Positions 1 through 8,226 of a DNA stretch of 64,000 nucleotides are shown here, one piece after another (within the stretch, counting starts at the first letter, position 1; each line of letters opens with the position of its first letter). A program made the position numbers and the translations under genes. Under the pieces are notes generated by a model. It saw only the letters and a list, made by a program, of their open reading frames with translations. It was not told the DNA's origin and did no database searches. The DNA comes from Colwellia sp. Its GTDB lineage: Bacteria; Pseudomonadota; Gammaproteobacteria; Enterobacterales; Alteromonadaceae. The stretch lies in contig NZ_JABSPA010000002.1 in the NCBI RefSeq assembly GCF_013214175.1, positions 124,001 to 188,000 on the forward strand. The letters are read 5' to 3'.

Positions 1-2
1 AA

Positions 3-1463
3 ATAATAGCAAAGCGCAATGCCCTAGCTGTTACTACTTTAATGAGTATCTCAGCACTAAGTAGCCATGCTTGGGCCGATATTCAGCCGCGTAGTGCTAG
101 TCTTAATTATTCACAAAAATCGCTCTCCAATGCTGGTAACCCTGCGGCAGCTGCCTTGATAGTTGCCCGTAAAGATCCCCATGTTATGACGGGGGGCTCT
201 ATTGAATTGGGCGGAGGTATTGAATACGGTAATCTCGATGAACTATTCTCCAAAATAGATGAATTGTCATTGCTATTTAATCCTCCTAGCGAAGGGGATG
301 ATGGTAGTGAAGTTGAGTTGCCACCGACACCGGAAAATCCGATTAGAGATTACACTTGGGAAGATCTCTTTACCGAGTATCCAGAGTTAGAAGACCGCCT
401 CGATATCGTCAAAACTAAAGTGGCTACCACCGCCGGTTTATTAGCGTTAATTGCTACCGAGGGGTATGGAAAAGCTGAGGTTACCAGTGATGCAAGCTTT
501 GTCCTAAGTGAAGATTTATTTGGTGGCACCTTGTTATTTGGTGCTGCATTTAAAGGCAACTCAAAAGCAGTAGGTATTTTTGAGGATATTGATTTTGACT
601 CAGAGCAAGCCAAAGAGCAATTACAGACTATTCCTGGTTATACCGAAGATGAGCCAGTGCAAGAGCTAGATCTCTCCGGTGGAATCACCTTATTCTACAA
701 TCCTGCGAATAATAAAGTCAAAATGACCGTCGATAATGACAGTCTATTATTGATTAAAGCGGCAAAGGTATCTCAGTTTTCATTGGCCTACAGTCGGCAT
801 GCATTGGAAAGTGATTTAGGTGATTTATACTGGGGCATTAAACCGACTTTTTATCGTGTTGGTTTAACCAGTGTCGGTACCCGGATTGGTGATATTACCG
901 ATACCGAAGCTTTATTTGATGATATCAAAAATGCTGATTTCATTTATGAAAATGGTTTCGATGTTGATTTAGGGCTAGTCTGGGCAGCCGAACATTATCA
1001 ATTAGGTGCTTCATTAACTAGCGTATTTGAGCATACTTATGAGTTTCCTGAGCTGGATAGAAACCGTTTTAGTTCCGCGAGCATCCTCAATCAGTTAAAT
1101 GACCATGAGGTATTTACTATGGCACGGCAGTTAAAAATCGAAGCAGGGATTTTTACTGATCAACGCCATTGGAGTTTAAACGTTGAGCTAGATGCTAATG
1201 CGGTTGTTGATCCAATGCATGATGAATATCAGTGGTTTACCTTAACCGCAGGCTATGCAGCCGATAGTTGGTGGTTACCTAGCGCACGTTTGGGTATGAG
1301 CAGAAATTTAGCGGGCACTGGCTTAGGTTATATTAATGCGGGCATCACGGTAATGAAATTTATTAATCTGGATGTTGCCACCACGCTAGATACGGTTACC
1401 TTAGACGGTAATGAAATGCGTCGCGGCTTAAATCTGCGCTTAGGTGTACAGTTTGATTACTAG
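3..1463 (+). CDS. TraF-like outer-membrane protein, 5' end outside window
   Basis: The reading frame is open back to the left edge. The residues before the first in-window ATG (position 42) read as the core of a signal peptide, KRNALAVTTL-MSISALSSHAWA followed by D, so the true start lies left of the window and the gene is 5'-partial here. The mature protein is rich in alternating hydrophobic strands and ends in FDY, as beta-barrels do. It resembles the family often named conjugal transfer protein TraF (TraF_2, PF13729) in Alteromonadales, which is usually chromosomal and unrelated to conjugation; no other transfer gene is present here. An acidic stretch around 'EGDDGSEVELPPTPE' is probably surface or periplasmic. 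Function is unknown. The family call is from memory of similar proteins and moderately sure. Confidence 0.75.
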   Translation: MIAKRNALAVTTLMSISALSSHAWADIQPRSASLNYSQKSLSNAGNPAAAALIVARKDPHVMTGGSIELGGGIEYGNLDELFSKIDELSLLFNPPSEGDDGSEVELPPTPENPIRDYTWEDLFTEYPELEDRLDIVKTKVATTAGLLALIATEGYGKAEVTSDASFVLSEDLFGGTLLFGAAFKGNSKAVGIFEDIDFDSEQAKEQLQTIPGYTEDEPVQELDLSGGITLFYNPANNKVKMTVDNDSLLLIKAAKVSQFSLAYSRHALESDLGDLYWGIKPTFYRVGLTSVGTRIGDITDTEALFDDIKNADFIYENGFDVDLGLVWAAEHYQLGASLTSVFEHTYEFPELDRNRFSSASILNQLNDHEVFTMARQLKIEAGIFTDQRHWSLNVELDANAVVDPMHDEYQWFTLTAGYAADSWWLPSARLGMSRNLAGTGLGYINAGITVMKFINLDVATTLDTVTLDGNEMRRGLNLRLGVQFDY

Positions 1464-1482
1464 CTAGCCAATAAAGAGTACT

Positions 1483-1965
1483 TTATACGGCTGGTTTATA
1501 GCTAATGCTAATAATATCAAAAATACGTTCACCTTCAGGGGTTTTTACTACCACTTCATCATCAACGGCTTTGCCTAATAATGCTCGTGCCATAGGAGAA
1601 TCAATACTGATCTCTCCTCGTTTAACGTCCCATTCATCCGGACCAACAAGGCGATAAAGCACTTCAATATCATCTTCATTAACGAGTGTCACCCAAGCAC
1701 CAAAAAATATTCGACCTTCCTGCTGAGGATCTGGGTAAACAATATTTAACTCTTCAGTACGCTTCATTAAAAAGCGTACTCGGCGATCAATCTCACGTAA
1801 ACGTCGTTTTCCATAAATATACTCAGCATTTTCACTGCGATCGCCCTGCGCAGCCGCTTCACTGACGGAGTGAGTGATTTTAGGCCGCTCGTCTTTCCAA
1901 AGAAACTTTAGCTCTTTATCTAAACGGTCCCAGCCTGCGCGAGTAATGTAGTTTGATTTCTTCAT
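1483..1965 (-). CDS. greB: Transcription elongation factor GreB
   Basis: GreB binds in the secondary channel of RNA polymerase and stimulates cleavage of backtracked RNA. The 160-residue length fits the family. The N-terminal coiled coil (about residues 1-75) carries the acidic tip loop GDRSENAEY, with D42 and E45 in the place of the catalytic acidic pair. The C-terminal FKBP-like domain follows (about 80-158). The basic helix GKRRLREIDRRVRFLMKR favours GreB over GreA. It is convergent with the TraF-like gene, with only 19 bp between the stops, and stands alone. Confident call. Confidence 0.95.
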   Translation of the reverse strand: MKKSNYITRAGWDRLDKELKFLWKDERPKITHSVSEAAAQGDRSENAEYIYGKRRLREIDRRVRFLMKRTEELNIVYPDPQQEGRIFFGAWVTLVNEDDIEVLYRLVGPDEWDVKRGEISIDSPMARALLGKAVDDEVVVKTPEGERIFDIISISYKPAV

Positions 1966-2090
1966 AGATTACTTGTTAATAATTACTGTACTAAGTATCA
2001 ACATAATATCAAAAATGTATAGCATATTGGTATAACTAAAAAACAACGACCATACTGTTAATTAGATTTTCTATTGCCTTGGAAGTGCCA

Positions 2091-3374
2091 ATGAAAGCAT
2101 TGATTGTTGAACCATCAAGAGTTTACCGATTATTACTTCATGAATTTTTATTTGGCTTCTCTATAAGTCATGAGGAAGTATCTACTGGCGAAGCCGCATT
2201 AATAGAGCTAAGCAATAATAAAGTTGATTTAGTTATTGTGGCAATGAATTTAGTCGATATGACCGCACTTACCTTAGCAAAACAGATAAAAGCTATCTCT
2301 GGTATGGAGGATAGTCAAATTGTGGTTATTACCGGTGAACAAGAGCAAAGTAAGCTAGCGAAAATGAAAACTATTGATGTTAATTATGTTTGCCAACGTA
2401 ATGAGTTACCTAAATTTAAAGGTATTTTAACGGAATTAACTAAAGATCATTTAGCAGTAGCGCAAATAACAGGTCGAATCTTATATATTGAGGACCATTT
2501 GACCTTAGCAAATATGACTAAAGATATTTTGCAGCAAATGGGGTTGGTAGTCGAGCACCATAAAACGGCTGAAGACGGTTTGCTTCATTTTGAAAGAGCC
2601 GATTATGATTTGGTGCTATTAGACATTATCTTACCCGGTGATAAAGATGGCATTGCCATGGTTGAGGAAATTAGAGCAAGAACGGATGATAAGCAATTAA
2701 CGCCTATTTTAGCTATGTCAGCTATGACTAAATCCAGTCAAAAAATTCATGCTTTGCAAGTCGGGGCTAACGATTTTATTAGTAAACCGGTGATTCAAGC
2801 AGAGCTCATTGCTAGGGTAAAAAATCTCGTTGTCGCTCGACAACTCTTTATAAAAATGGTCAGTCAGCAACAAGCATTAGAGCAACTAGCGATGACGGAT
2901 CAGCTAACGGGTTTGCATAATCGCCATTATTTAAATGCCGCAATACAGCCAGCACTTAGTTTAGCCAAGCGACACAGTTATACTTTATCTTTAGTCATGA
3001 TCGACCTTGATAAGTTTAAGTACATCAATGATACCTTTGGTCATGAAATCGGAGATGAAGTTTTAGTAAATATTGCTAATGTTCTGCAAAATAATTGTCG
3101 GCTAGAAGATCTCGCTATTCGTCTTGGTGGTGACGAATTTTTATTGGTATTACCTCATTGTGAACAAAAACAAGCACAGAAAATAGCCAATAGAATATGC
3201 GTAGAAGTGAGTAATATAAATTGCAGTGCCGCAAAAGTTGAAGTCGCGGCTAGTTTTGGTGTTAGTTCTACCGAGCAGGGCGGTTTTATTTTTAAGGCTC
3301 TACTAAATTTAGCCGATCAAACCGCTTACCAAGCAAAAGCGCAAGGGGGTAATACTGTCCATTGTTTTGAGTAA
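2091..3374 (+). CDS. Diguanylate cyclase with tandem receiver domains
   Basis: A PleD-like layout: REC (about 1-120), REC (about 128-250), GGDEF (about 265-427). It should make cyclic di-GMP in the cytoplasm in response to phosphorylation. I start at ATG 2091 because GGAAG lies 5 bases upstream; an in-frame TTG at 2079 is less likely. The first receiver looks inactive: the acidic pair is EP rather than DD/ED and the phosphoacceptor position reads VIVAMNL, with Ala where Asp belongs. The second receiver is intact (IED, D178 in LLDIILPG, SKP lysine). The GGDEF domain has RLGGDEF at about residue 346 and an RxxD inhibitory site (RLED) five residues before it, so it should be active and product-inhibited. 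No kinase gene is adjacent; tex follows on the same strand after 89 bp. Confidence 0.9.
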   Translation: MKALIVEPSRVYRLLLHEFLFGFSISHEEVSTGEAALIELSNNKVDLVIVAMNLVDMTALTLAKQIKAISGMEDSQIVVITGEQEQSKLAKMKTIDVNYVCQRNELPKFKGILTELTKDHLAVAQITGRILYIEDHLTLANMTKDILQQMGLVVEHHKTAEDGLLHFERADYDLVLLDIILPGDKDGIAMVEEIRARTDDKQLTPILAMSAMTKSSQKIHALQVGANDFISKPVIQAELIARVKNLVVARQLFIKMVSQQQALEQLAMTDQLTGLHNRHYLNAAIQPALSLAKRHSYTLSLVMIDLDKFKYINDTFGHEIGDEVLVNIANVLQNNCRLEDLAIRLGGDEFLLVLPHCEQKQAQKIANRICVEVSNINCSAAKVEVAASFGVSSTEQGGFIFKALLNLADQTAYQAKAQGGNTVHCFE

Positions 3375-3463
3375 AGCATTGGCAGGAGCCGCAGTAATTT
3401 TCGTAAGAATATTTTTCTGTTATCATGCCCGTCTACTCTTAATCTTGTTGGAATCTCAATTCA

Positions 3464-5842
3464 ATGTTAACTATTGCCGAGCAAATCGCTCAAGAACTCA
3501 ATGTTAACGCGGTACAAATTAATGCCGCTATTACCTTGCTTGATGATGGTGCTACCGTGCCATTTATTGCCCGTTACCGTAAAGAAGTTACTCAAGGTTT
3601 AGATGATAATCACCTTCGTCACTTAGCACAGCGGTTAAGCTATTTACGTGAGTTAAATGACCGCAGGCAAGTTATTTTAACGAGTATTAAACAACAAGGT
3701 AAGCTCAGCCCTGAGCTGGAAAAATCAATTCTGCAAGCCGATAATAAAACCCGTTTGGAAGATTTATATTTACCTTATAAGCCCAAGCGTCGCACTAAAG
3801 GTAAGATTGCTAGCGAGGCAGGTATAGCGCCTTTAGCGAACAAACTCTTTAATAACTGGCAACTTTCCCCAGAAAAAGAAGCTAAAGCTTTTATCAATGA
3901 AGCCGCTGGATTTACTGATGTAAAAACGGTACTTGATGGTGCAAGTTATATTTTAGCCGAAAGGTTTAGTGAAGATGCTAATTTATTAGCAAAGTTACGT
4001 CGCCACTTATTAAAACAAGCGCACTTAACCAGTAAGCTAGTTAAAGGCCAAGAGAAAGCCGCTGCCAAGTTTAGAGATTATTTTTCACACAGTGAAAAAT
4101 TAAGAACGGTACCTTCTCATCGTATGTTAGCCATGTTGCGTGGTAGAAATGAAGGTTTTCTACAACTCAGCATCGATGTTGATCCCGGTCAAGATGCCAG
4201 AGCATGCAGTAGTGCTGAGCAAATGATTAGTGAGCACTTAACTTTACGCTTAACTAATCAGGCCGCTGCTGAGTTTTTAACCAAGGTTGTACAATTAACT
4301 TGGAAAGCTAAATTAAGTATCAGTTTAACTAATGAATTGGTTACTAGCTTACGTGAGCAAGCTGAAACCCAAGCGATAGATGTTTTCTCTAATAACCTTG
4401 CCGATTTATTGATGGCAGCTCCTGCTGGTCCACAAGTCACCTTGGGCTTAGATCCTGGTTTAAGAACGGGCTGTAAAATTGCTATTGTCGATGGCACTGG
4501 CAAGTTATTACATACAGCTACCATCTTCCCACATGCGCCGCAAAATCATTGGGATAAGTCAGTAAGAACCTTAGTTAATATTTGTCGTCAACATAAAGTC
4601 GAGTTAGTGGCTATTGGTAATGGCACCGGCTCTCGTGAAAGTGACAAATTAGTTGCCGAGGTTATGCAAGTTTTTAAAGCCGATGAAAGCAAAGTGCAAT
4701 TAACTAAAATGATTGTCAGTGAAGCTGGCGCATCTGTTTATTCTGCTTCTGAATTTGCCGCCAATGAATTTCCTGACCTTGATGTGTCAATACGGGGTGC
4801 TGTTTCTATTGCTCGACGATTACAAGATCCCTTAGCGGAGTTAGTAAAAATTGACCCTAAAGCAATAGGTGTCGGTCAATATCAGCATGACGTTAGCCAG
4901 AGCCAGTTGAGTAAAACCCTTGATGATGTCGTTGAAGATTGTGTAAATGCCGTTGGTGTTGACTTAAACAGTGCCTCTGCAGCGTTATTAACCCGTGTTT
5001 CAGGGTTAAACAAAACCATGGCTAATAACATTGTTGCTTTTCGAGATAGTGAAGGGCGCTTCACTAATAGAAAGCAATTGAAAAAAGTTGCCCGCTTAGG
5101 GCCAAAAGCTTTTGAGCAATCAGCTGGTTTTTTACGTATTACAGGTGGTGATAATCCATTAGACCAATCTGCTTTGCACCCTGAAAGTTATGCTCTAGTA
5201 GAGAAAATCATCAAGACATTACAACTTGATATCTCTCAGGTGCTAAATAACAGCGCACAATTACAAGCTTTAGACATAAGCCAGTTAACAAATGATGATT
5301 TTGGTGCCGTCACGGTAAAAGGAATTATTGATGAGCTAACAAAACCGAATAGAGATCCACGTCCTGAGTTTAAAACAGCTAGTTTTGCTGAAGGTGTAAC
5401 TAGCATGGCAGATTTAACCTTAGGTATGATACTCGAAGGAGTGGTTTCTAATGTTGCTAACTTTGGTGCTTTTGTTGATATTGGTGTGCATCAAGATGGG
5501 CTAGTACATATTTCATCAATAACTAATAAATTTATCAGTGACCCGCGGGAAATTGTCAAGGCGGGGGATATTGTTAAGGTGAAAGTGTTGGAAATTGATG
5601 TTGCTCGCAAGCGTATCAGTTTAACGATGCGCTTAGATGAGCAAGTTAACGCAGCCACTAACAAGTCTTTTCAGCCAACAGATAATGGTAAACGTGATAA
5701 CAATAAAGCGAAAAACCAGGTAAATAGTAGCAATAATCAAAGAAAACCCGCAGTAAATCAAAATAAATCAAAAGCTAAAAAAGTGGACAATGCTGCTATG
5801 GGTAACGCTTTCGCAGATGCTTTTGCTAAGCTGAAGAAATAA
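3464..5842 (+). CDS. tex: Tex-family RNA-binding transcription accessory protein
   Basis: Tex is a conserved nucleic-acid-binding factor of the RNA polymerase accessory class. At 792 residues it has the full architecture: helical N-terminal region beginning [10 protein letters not shown], a YqgF/RuvC-like domain opening [12 protein letters not shown] (about 325), helix-hairpin-helix segments (about 490-560, including VGVDLNSAS), and an S1 domain (about 650-725, [22 protein letters not shown]). A low-complexity Asn/Lys-rich tail (about 730-790) adds positive charge, presumably for RNA contact. The gene starts at ATG 3464 after a weak ribosome site. No terminator is evident directly behind it; the next feature is the promoter of the first small RNA. 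Confidence 0.95.
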   Translation: MLTIAEQIAQELNVNAVQINAAITLLDDGATVPFIARYRKEVTQGLDDNHLRHLAQRLSYLRELNDRRQVILTSIKQQGKLSPELEKSILQADNKTRLEDLYLPYKPKRRTKGKIASEAGIAPLANKLFNNWQLSPEKEAKAFINEAAGFTDVKTVLDGASYILAERFSEDANLLAKLRRHLLKQAHLTSKLVKGQEKAAAKFRDYFSHSEKLRTVPSHRMLAMLRGRNEGFLQLSIDVDPGQDARACSSAEQMISEHLTLRLTNQAAAEFLTKVVQLTWKAKLSISLTNELVTSLREQAETQAIDVFSNNLADLLMAAPAGPQVTLGLDPGLRTGCKIAIVDGTGKLLHTATIFPHAPQNHWDKSVRTLVNICRQHKVELVAIGNGTGSRESDKLVAEVMQVFKADESKVQLTKMIVSEAGASVYSASEFAANEFPDLDVSIRGAVSIARRLQDPLAELVKIDPKAIGVGQYQHDVSQSQLSKTLDDVVEDCVNAVGVDLNSASAALLTRVSGLNKTMANNIVAFRDSEGRFTNRKQLKKVARLGPKAFEQSAGFLRITGGDNPLDQSALHPESYALVEKIIKTLQLDISQVLNNSAQLQALDISQLTNDDFGAVTVKGIIDELTKPNRDPRPEFKTASFAEGVTSMADLTLGMILEGVVSNVANFGAFVDIGVHQDGLVHISSITNKFISDPREIVKAGDIVKVKVLEIDVARKRISLTMRLDEQVNAATNKSFQPTDNGKRDNNKAKNQVNSSNNQRKPAVNQNKSKAKKVDNAAMGNAFADAFAKLKK

Positions 5843-5890
5843 AGAGCCGCTTTATTCAATTAATTGTCAAAACAGTGTTGACTCTCGTAA

Positions 5891-5905
5891 TGAGAATGAT
5901 TACTA
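5891..5905 (+). promoter_or_regulatory. Promoter and Fur box of first small RNA
   Basis: TTGACT (5878-5883) and TACTAT (5901-5906) are separated by exactly 17 bases. The sequence TGAGAATGATTACTA (5891-5905) matches the 7-1-7 Fur consensus TGATAATnATTATCA at 11 of 14 positions and covers the spacer and the -10 element. Fur-Fe(II) bound here would block polymerase, so transcription should rise under iron starvation. The base matches are seen directly; regulation is inferred. Confidence 0.8.
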
Positions 5906-5912
5906 TTTAGTT

Positions 5913-6112
5913 GGTTGCTTAGGCAGTGAATGCTCTCTCACTAAATAAGCAGCAGTAAAGTATGGAACTTAGTGGTTATGCTCCAGGACACATAACCACT
6001 AAGTGACCACTTTAGGATTCTACTGAGTTTTGCTCAGTTCAATTCGACTTTAAAATTTTTGATGGTTTAGCCAGTAATATTTTCTTGATGGAAATGTGTT
6101 ACTGGCTTTTTT
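5913..6112 (+). ncRNA. Fur-controlled small RNA, copy A of tandem pair
   Basis: A transcript of about 200 nt is predicted from about 5913 to the T-run at 6107-6112. Structure visible in the sequence: stem 1 (5914-5921 with 5946-5953, inner stem AGTGA/TCACT); a perfect 14-bp stem 2 (5967-5980 with 5991-6004) capped by a 10-nt loop CTCCAGGACA; a small CTGAG/CTCAG hairpin (about 6024-6038); an AU-rich stretch CAATTCGACTTTAAAATTT that looks unpaired; then terminator stem GCCAGTAA/TTACTGGC (6070-6077, 6099-6106). There is no plausible long ORF. The body is about 92% identical to copy B. Fur control suggests an iron-sparing role like RyhB or PrrF, but the only resemblance to RyhB I see is a TTGCTCA heptamer and the start of the terminator, which is too little for homology. 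5' and 3' ends are predictions. Confidence 0.8.
6070..6112 (+). terminator. Intrinsic terminator of small RNA copy A
   Basis: An 8-bp stem GCCAGTAA/TTACTGGC is followed by TTTTTT. The loop differs from copy B while the stem is retained. U-rich sequence before and after would suit Hfq binding. Confidence 0.85.
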
Positions 6113-6175
6113 ATGCCTGTTATATCAAAAAAGTAATATTTAATAAAATTTAACAAATAGTGTTGACAATATAAA

Positions 6176-6190
6176 TGAGAATGATTACCA
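6176..6190 (+). promoter_or_regulatory. Promoter and Fur box of second small RNA
   Basis: TTGACA (6163-6168), a consensus -35, and TACCAT (6186-6191) are spaced by 17 bases. TGAGAATGATTACCA (6176-6190) matches the Fur 7-1-7 consensus at 12 of 14 positions and overlaps the -10 element. The promoter is separate from that of copy A, so the two RNAs are independent transcription units even though they are adjacent. Confidence 0.82.
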
Positions 6191-6197
6191 TTACCTT

Positions 6198-6396
6198 GTT
6201 GCTTAGGCAGTGAATGCTCTCTCACTAAATAAGCAACAGCAAAGTACGGAACTTAGTGGTTATGCTTCAGGACACATAACCATTAAGTGACTACTTTAAG
6301 GTTCTACCTAGTTTTGCTCAGTGCAATTCGACTTTAAAATTTTTGATGGTTTAGCCAGTAATATTCTCCTAATCGACAAATATTACTGGTTTTTTT
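6198..6396 (+). ncRNA. Fur-controlled small RNA, copy B of tandem pair
   Basis: Predicted transcript of about 199 nt. Stem 1 is 6198-6205 with 6230-6237; stem 2 is 6251-6264 with 6275-6288 around the loop CTTCAGGACA; the stretch CAATTCGACTTTAAAATTT is identical to copy A; the terminator stem is CCAGTAATATT/AATATTACTGG followed by seven T. Substitutions relative to A keep pairing: G to A at the base of stem 1 turns a U-G pair into U-A, and C to T in stem 2 turns G-C into G-U. The small CTGAG/CTCAG hairpin of copy A is weakened here (CCTAG). The duplication arrangement recalls PrrF1/PrrF2 of Pseudomonas. Function is inferred from the Fur site only. Confidence 0.8.
6355..6396 (+). terminator. 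Intrinsic terminator of small RNA copy B
   Basis: An 11-bp stem CCAGTAATATT/AATATTACTGG (6355-6365, 6379-6389) is followed by TTTTTTT. It is longer than the copy A stem although the loop sequences are unrelated, so the structure rather than the sequence is kept. Confidence 0.88.
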
Positions 6397-6457
6397 ATGC
6401 CCTGTTAAAATGATAACTTCGTTAGGGCGTTGGTATTAGTACTTTGTGTTATAGCAG

Positions 6458-8092
6458 CTAAATTTTAAAGCGACCAACAACCTCAGACATGGCATTACTA
6501 CTGACCTTCAACTTCTGGCTCGTTTCACTAAGTTGTTCGGTAGTCGCGAGAGACTCATCGGTCATTCCTGCTAAATCATTAATACGTAAATTAACCTCAT
6601 CAGCAGCTTGGCTTTGTTGCTCGGTCGCCCTAGCTATTTGTGTGTTCATATCAGAAATAACTTCCATCAAACGGTCAATTTCAGAAAGGGAATCATCTGC
6701 TTTTGCTGTTTGCTCAACTGTTTTCAGGGAGATGTCTTGGCTTACTTTCACCGCTGCTACGGCTTCTTGCGCTCCAGCTTGTAATTTTTGAATCATTTGC
6801 TGAATTTCATTGGTACTTTGCTCGGTACGATTAGCTAAAGTTCGTACTTCATCGGCTACTACGGCAAAACCACGGCCTTGCTCACCGGCGCGTGCAGCTT
6901 CTATCGCGGCGTTTAGCGCTAATAAATTTGTTTGTTCGGCAATACCTCTAATCACATCCAGAACAGAGCCAATATTGTCACTTTCAGAAGCAAGGCTGGC
7001 AACCACTTGACTAACCTCATCGATATTGCTCGACAGAGATTGCATTTGTTTGATGGTATGAGAGATGATTTCTTTGCCGTCAGAGGTGTTATTTCTGGCA
7101 TCATTGGCTGCTTGCTCAGCAGAGCTAGCATTATCACTCACTTCCTTAATTTGTGAGGTCATCTCTTCCATTGCCGTAGCAACTTGCACGGTTATGTCGT
7201 TTTGGTTTTGTATTAGCGATTGAGTGGTATCACTAGCGCCAGAAACAGCTTCGGCATGCTCTAAAACTTGTGAGGTATTATCGGCGACATCTTGTAATAA
7301 CTGCCGCATTTTACCGGTGAACTCATTAAAGTAGTTAGATAGGCGAGAAATTTCATCTTGACCGCTATCATCTAAAAACTTGGTCAGATCACCATCACCT
7401 TGTGCTATATCTTTCATTAATTCAGCCGCTGAGCGGGTAGGAACTAAGATGCTATTACCTATAACGTAACTTAAGCCAATGATCACAATGGCAATAACTA
7501 CGCTATCTATTATGATCATATTACGTTGCTCGGCAAAGGTCGCATCAATATCATCTAGGTAAGTGCCTGTACCAATAATCCATTGCCAAGGGGTAAAACC
7601 TTTGACAAAACCAATTTTGTCAACCGGATCATCAAAGCCAGGTTTGGCCCATTTGTAGTAAACAAAGCCTTCCCCTTTAGCCTTGACTATATTCACCATA
7701 TCAATAAATAAAGCATTACCATCAGGGTCTTTCACACCACCGATATTCTTACCATTGAGCTGTGGCTTTATTGGGTGCATTATCATGTTCGGGGTAAAGT
7801 CGTTAATCCAAAAATAATTATTGGTATCGTAGCGTAAACTGGCAATAATACTCAGAGCCTGCTTTTGTGCTTGTGCCTCAGTGAGTTCACCTTTTTTCTG
7901 TAAGGCATAATAATGTTCGACAATACCGTAAGTGCTATCGATTAATTCGTTGGTAGTGAATTTTTTTTGTGCTATTAAGGAATGGTACTCTTCTGACAAG
8001 CTCATGGCATCTAGCGCAATGATGCCACTAATAATTAAGACCACCAGCATGGCTAACCTTTGTTGTATGCTGAATTTCCGTAAAAAGTCCAT
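6458..8092 (-). CDS. Methyl-accepting chemotaxis protein, single-Cache sensor
   Basis: A 544-residue inner-membrane chemoreceptor. TM1 is about residues 13-32; the periplasmic domain (about 35-185) contains [15 protein letters not shown] and [10 protein letters not shown], typical of sCache_2 domains that sense small organic molecules; TM2 is about 190-212 and is followed by HAMP (about 213-265). The cytoplasmic signalling domain ends in VVGRFKI and carries the hairpin tip [29 protein letters not shown], where CheA/CheW bind. There is no C-terminal CheR-tethering pentapeptide. The gene stands alone and converges on the small RNA pair. Ligand unknown. Confidence 0.93.
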   Translation of the reverse strand: MDFLRKFSIQQRLAMLVVLIISGIIALDAMSLSEEYHSLIAQKKFTTNELIDSTYGIVEHYYALQKKGELTEAQAQKQALSIIASLRYDTNNYFWINDFTPNMIMHPIKPQLNGKNIGGVKDPDGNALFIDMVNIVKAKGEGFVYYKWAKPGFDDPVDKIGFVKGFTPWQWIIGTGTYLDDIDATFAEQRNMIIIDSVVIAIVIIGLSYVIGNSILVPTRSAAELMKDIAQGDGDLTKFLDDSGQDEISRLSNYFNEFTGKMRQLLQDVADNTSQVLEHAEAVSGASDTTQSLIQNQNDITVQVATAMEEMTSQIKEVSDNASSAEQAANDARNNTSDGKEIISHTIKQMQSLSSNIDEVSQVVASLASESDNIGSVLDVIRGIAEQTNLLALNAAIEAARAGEQGRGFAVVADEVRTLANRTEQSTNEIQQMIQKLQAGAQEAVAAVKVSQDISLKTVEQTAKADDSLSEIDRLMEVISDMNTQIARATEQQSQAADEVNLRINDLAGMTDESLATTEQLSETSQKLKVSSNAMSEVVGRFKI

Positions 8093-8226
8093 AAATTATT
8101 CTTCTATATCAGCTAACTGTATTTATCAGTTTAGTTCAATTTTTATCATAAGCACAAAATGTAAAATATAAATAACAGCGTTGAAAAAATGACAGTTAAT
8201 TACTGTACTTTCAGGAGATTTAGTTG

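Noticed and set aside
350..613. Minus-strand ORF inside the TraF-like gene
   Set aside because: It mirrors the codon pattern of the plus-strand gene, has no ribosome site and no family resemblance.
3..1463. TraF-like protein as evidence of a conjugative element
   Set aside because: No pilus, relaxase or other transfer gene accompanies it, and this family is chromosomal in many marine bacteria.
5978..5995. Tiny ORF MLQDT (and MLSH nearby) in both small RNA copies
   Set aside because: ATG-CTn-CAG-GAC-ACA-TAA is kept in both copies with a synonymous difference, but the codons coincide with a hairpin loop and stem whose conservation explains them; spacing from GGA is long.
5878..6396. RyhB homology for the small RNAs
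   Set aside because: Only TTGCTCA and TTAGCCAG are shared with E. coli RyhB, and without alignment this is within chance, so I did not give the gene name.
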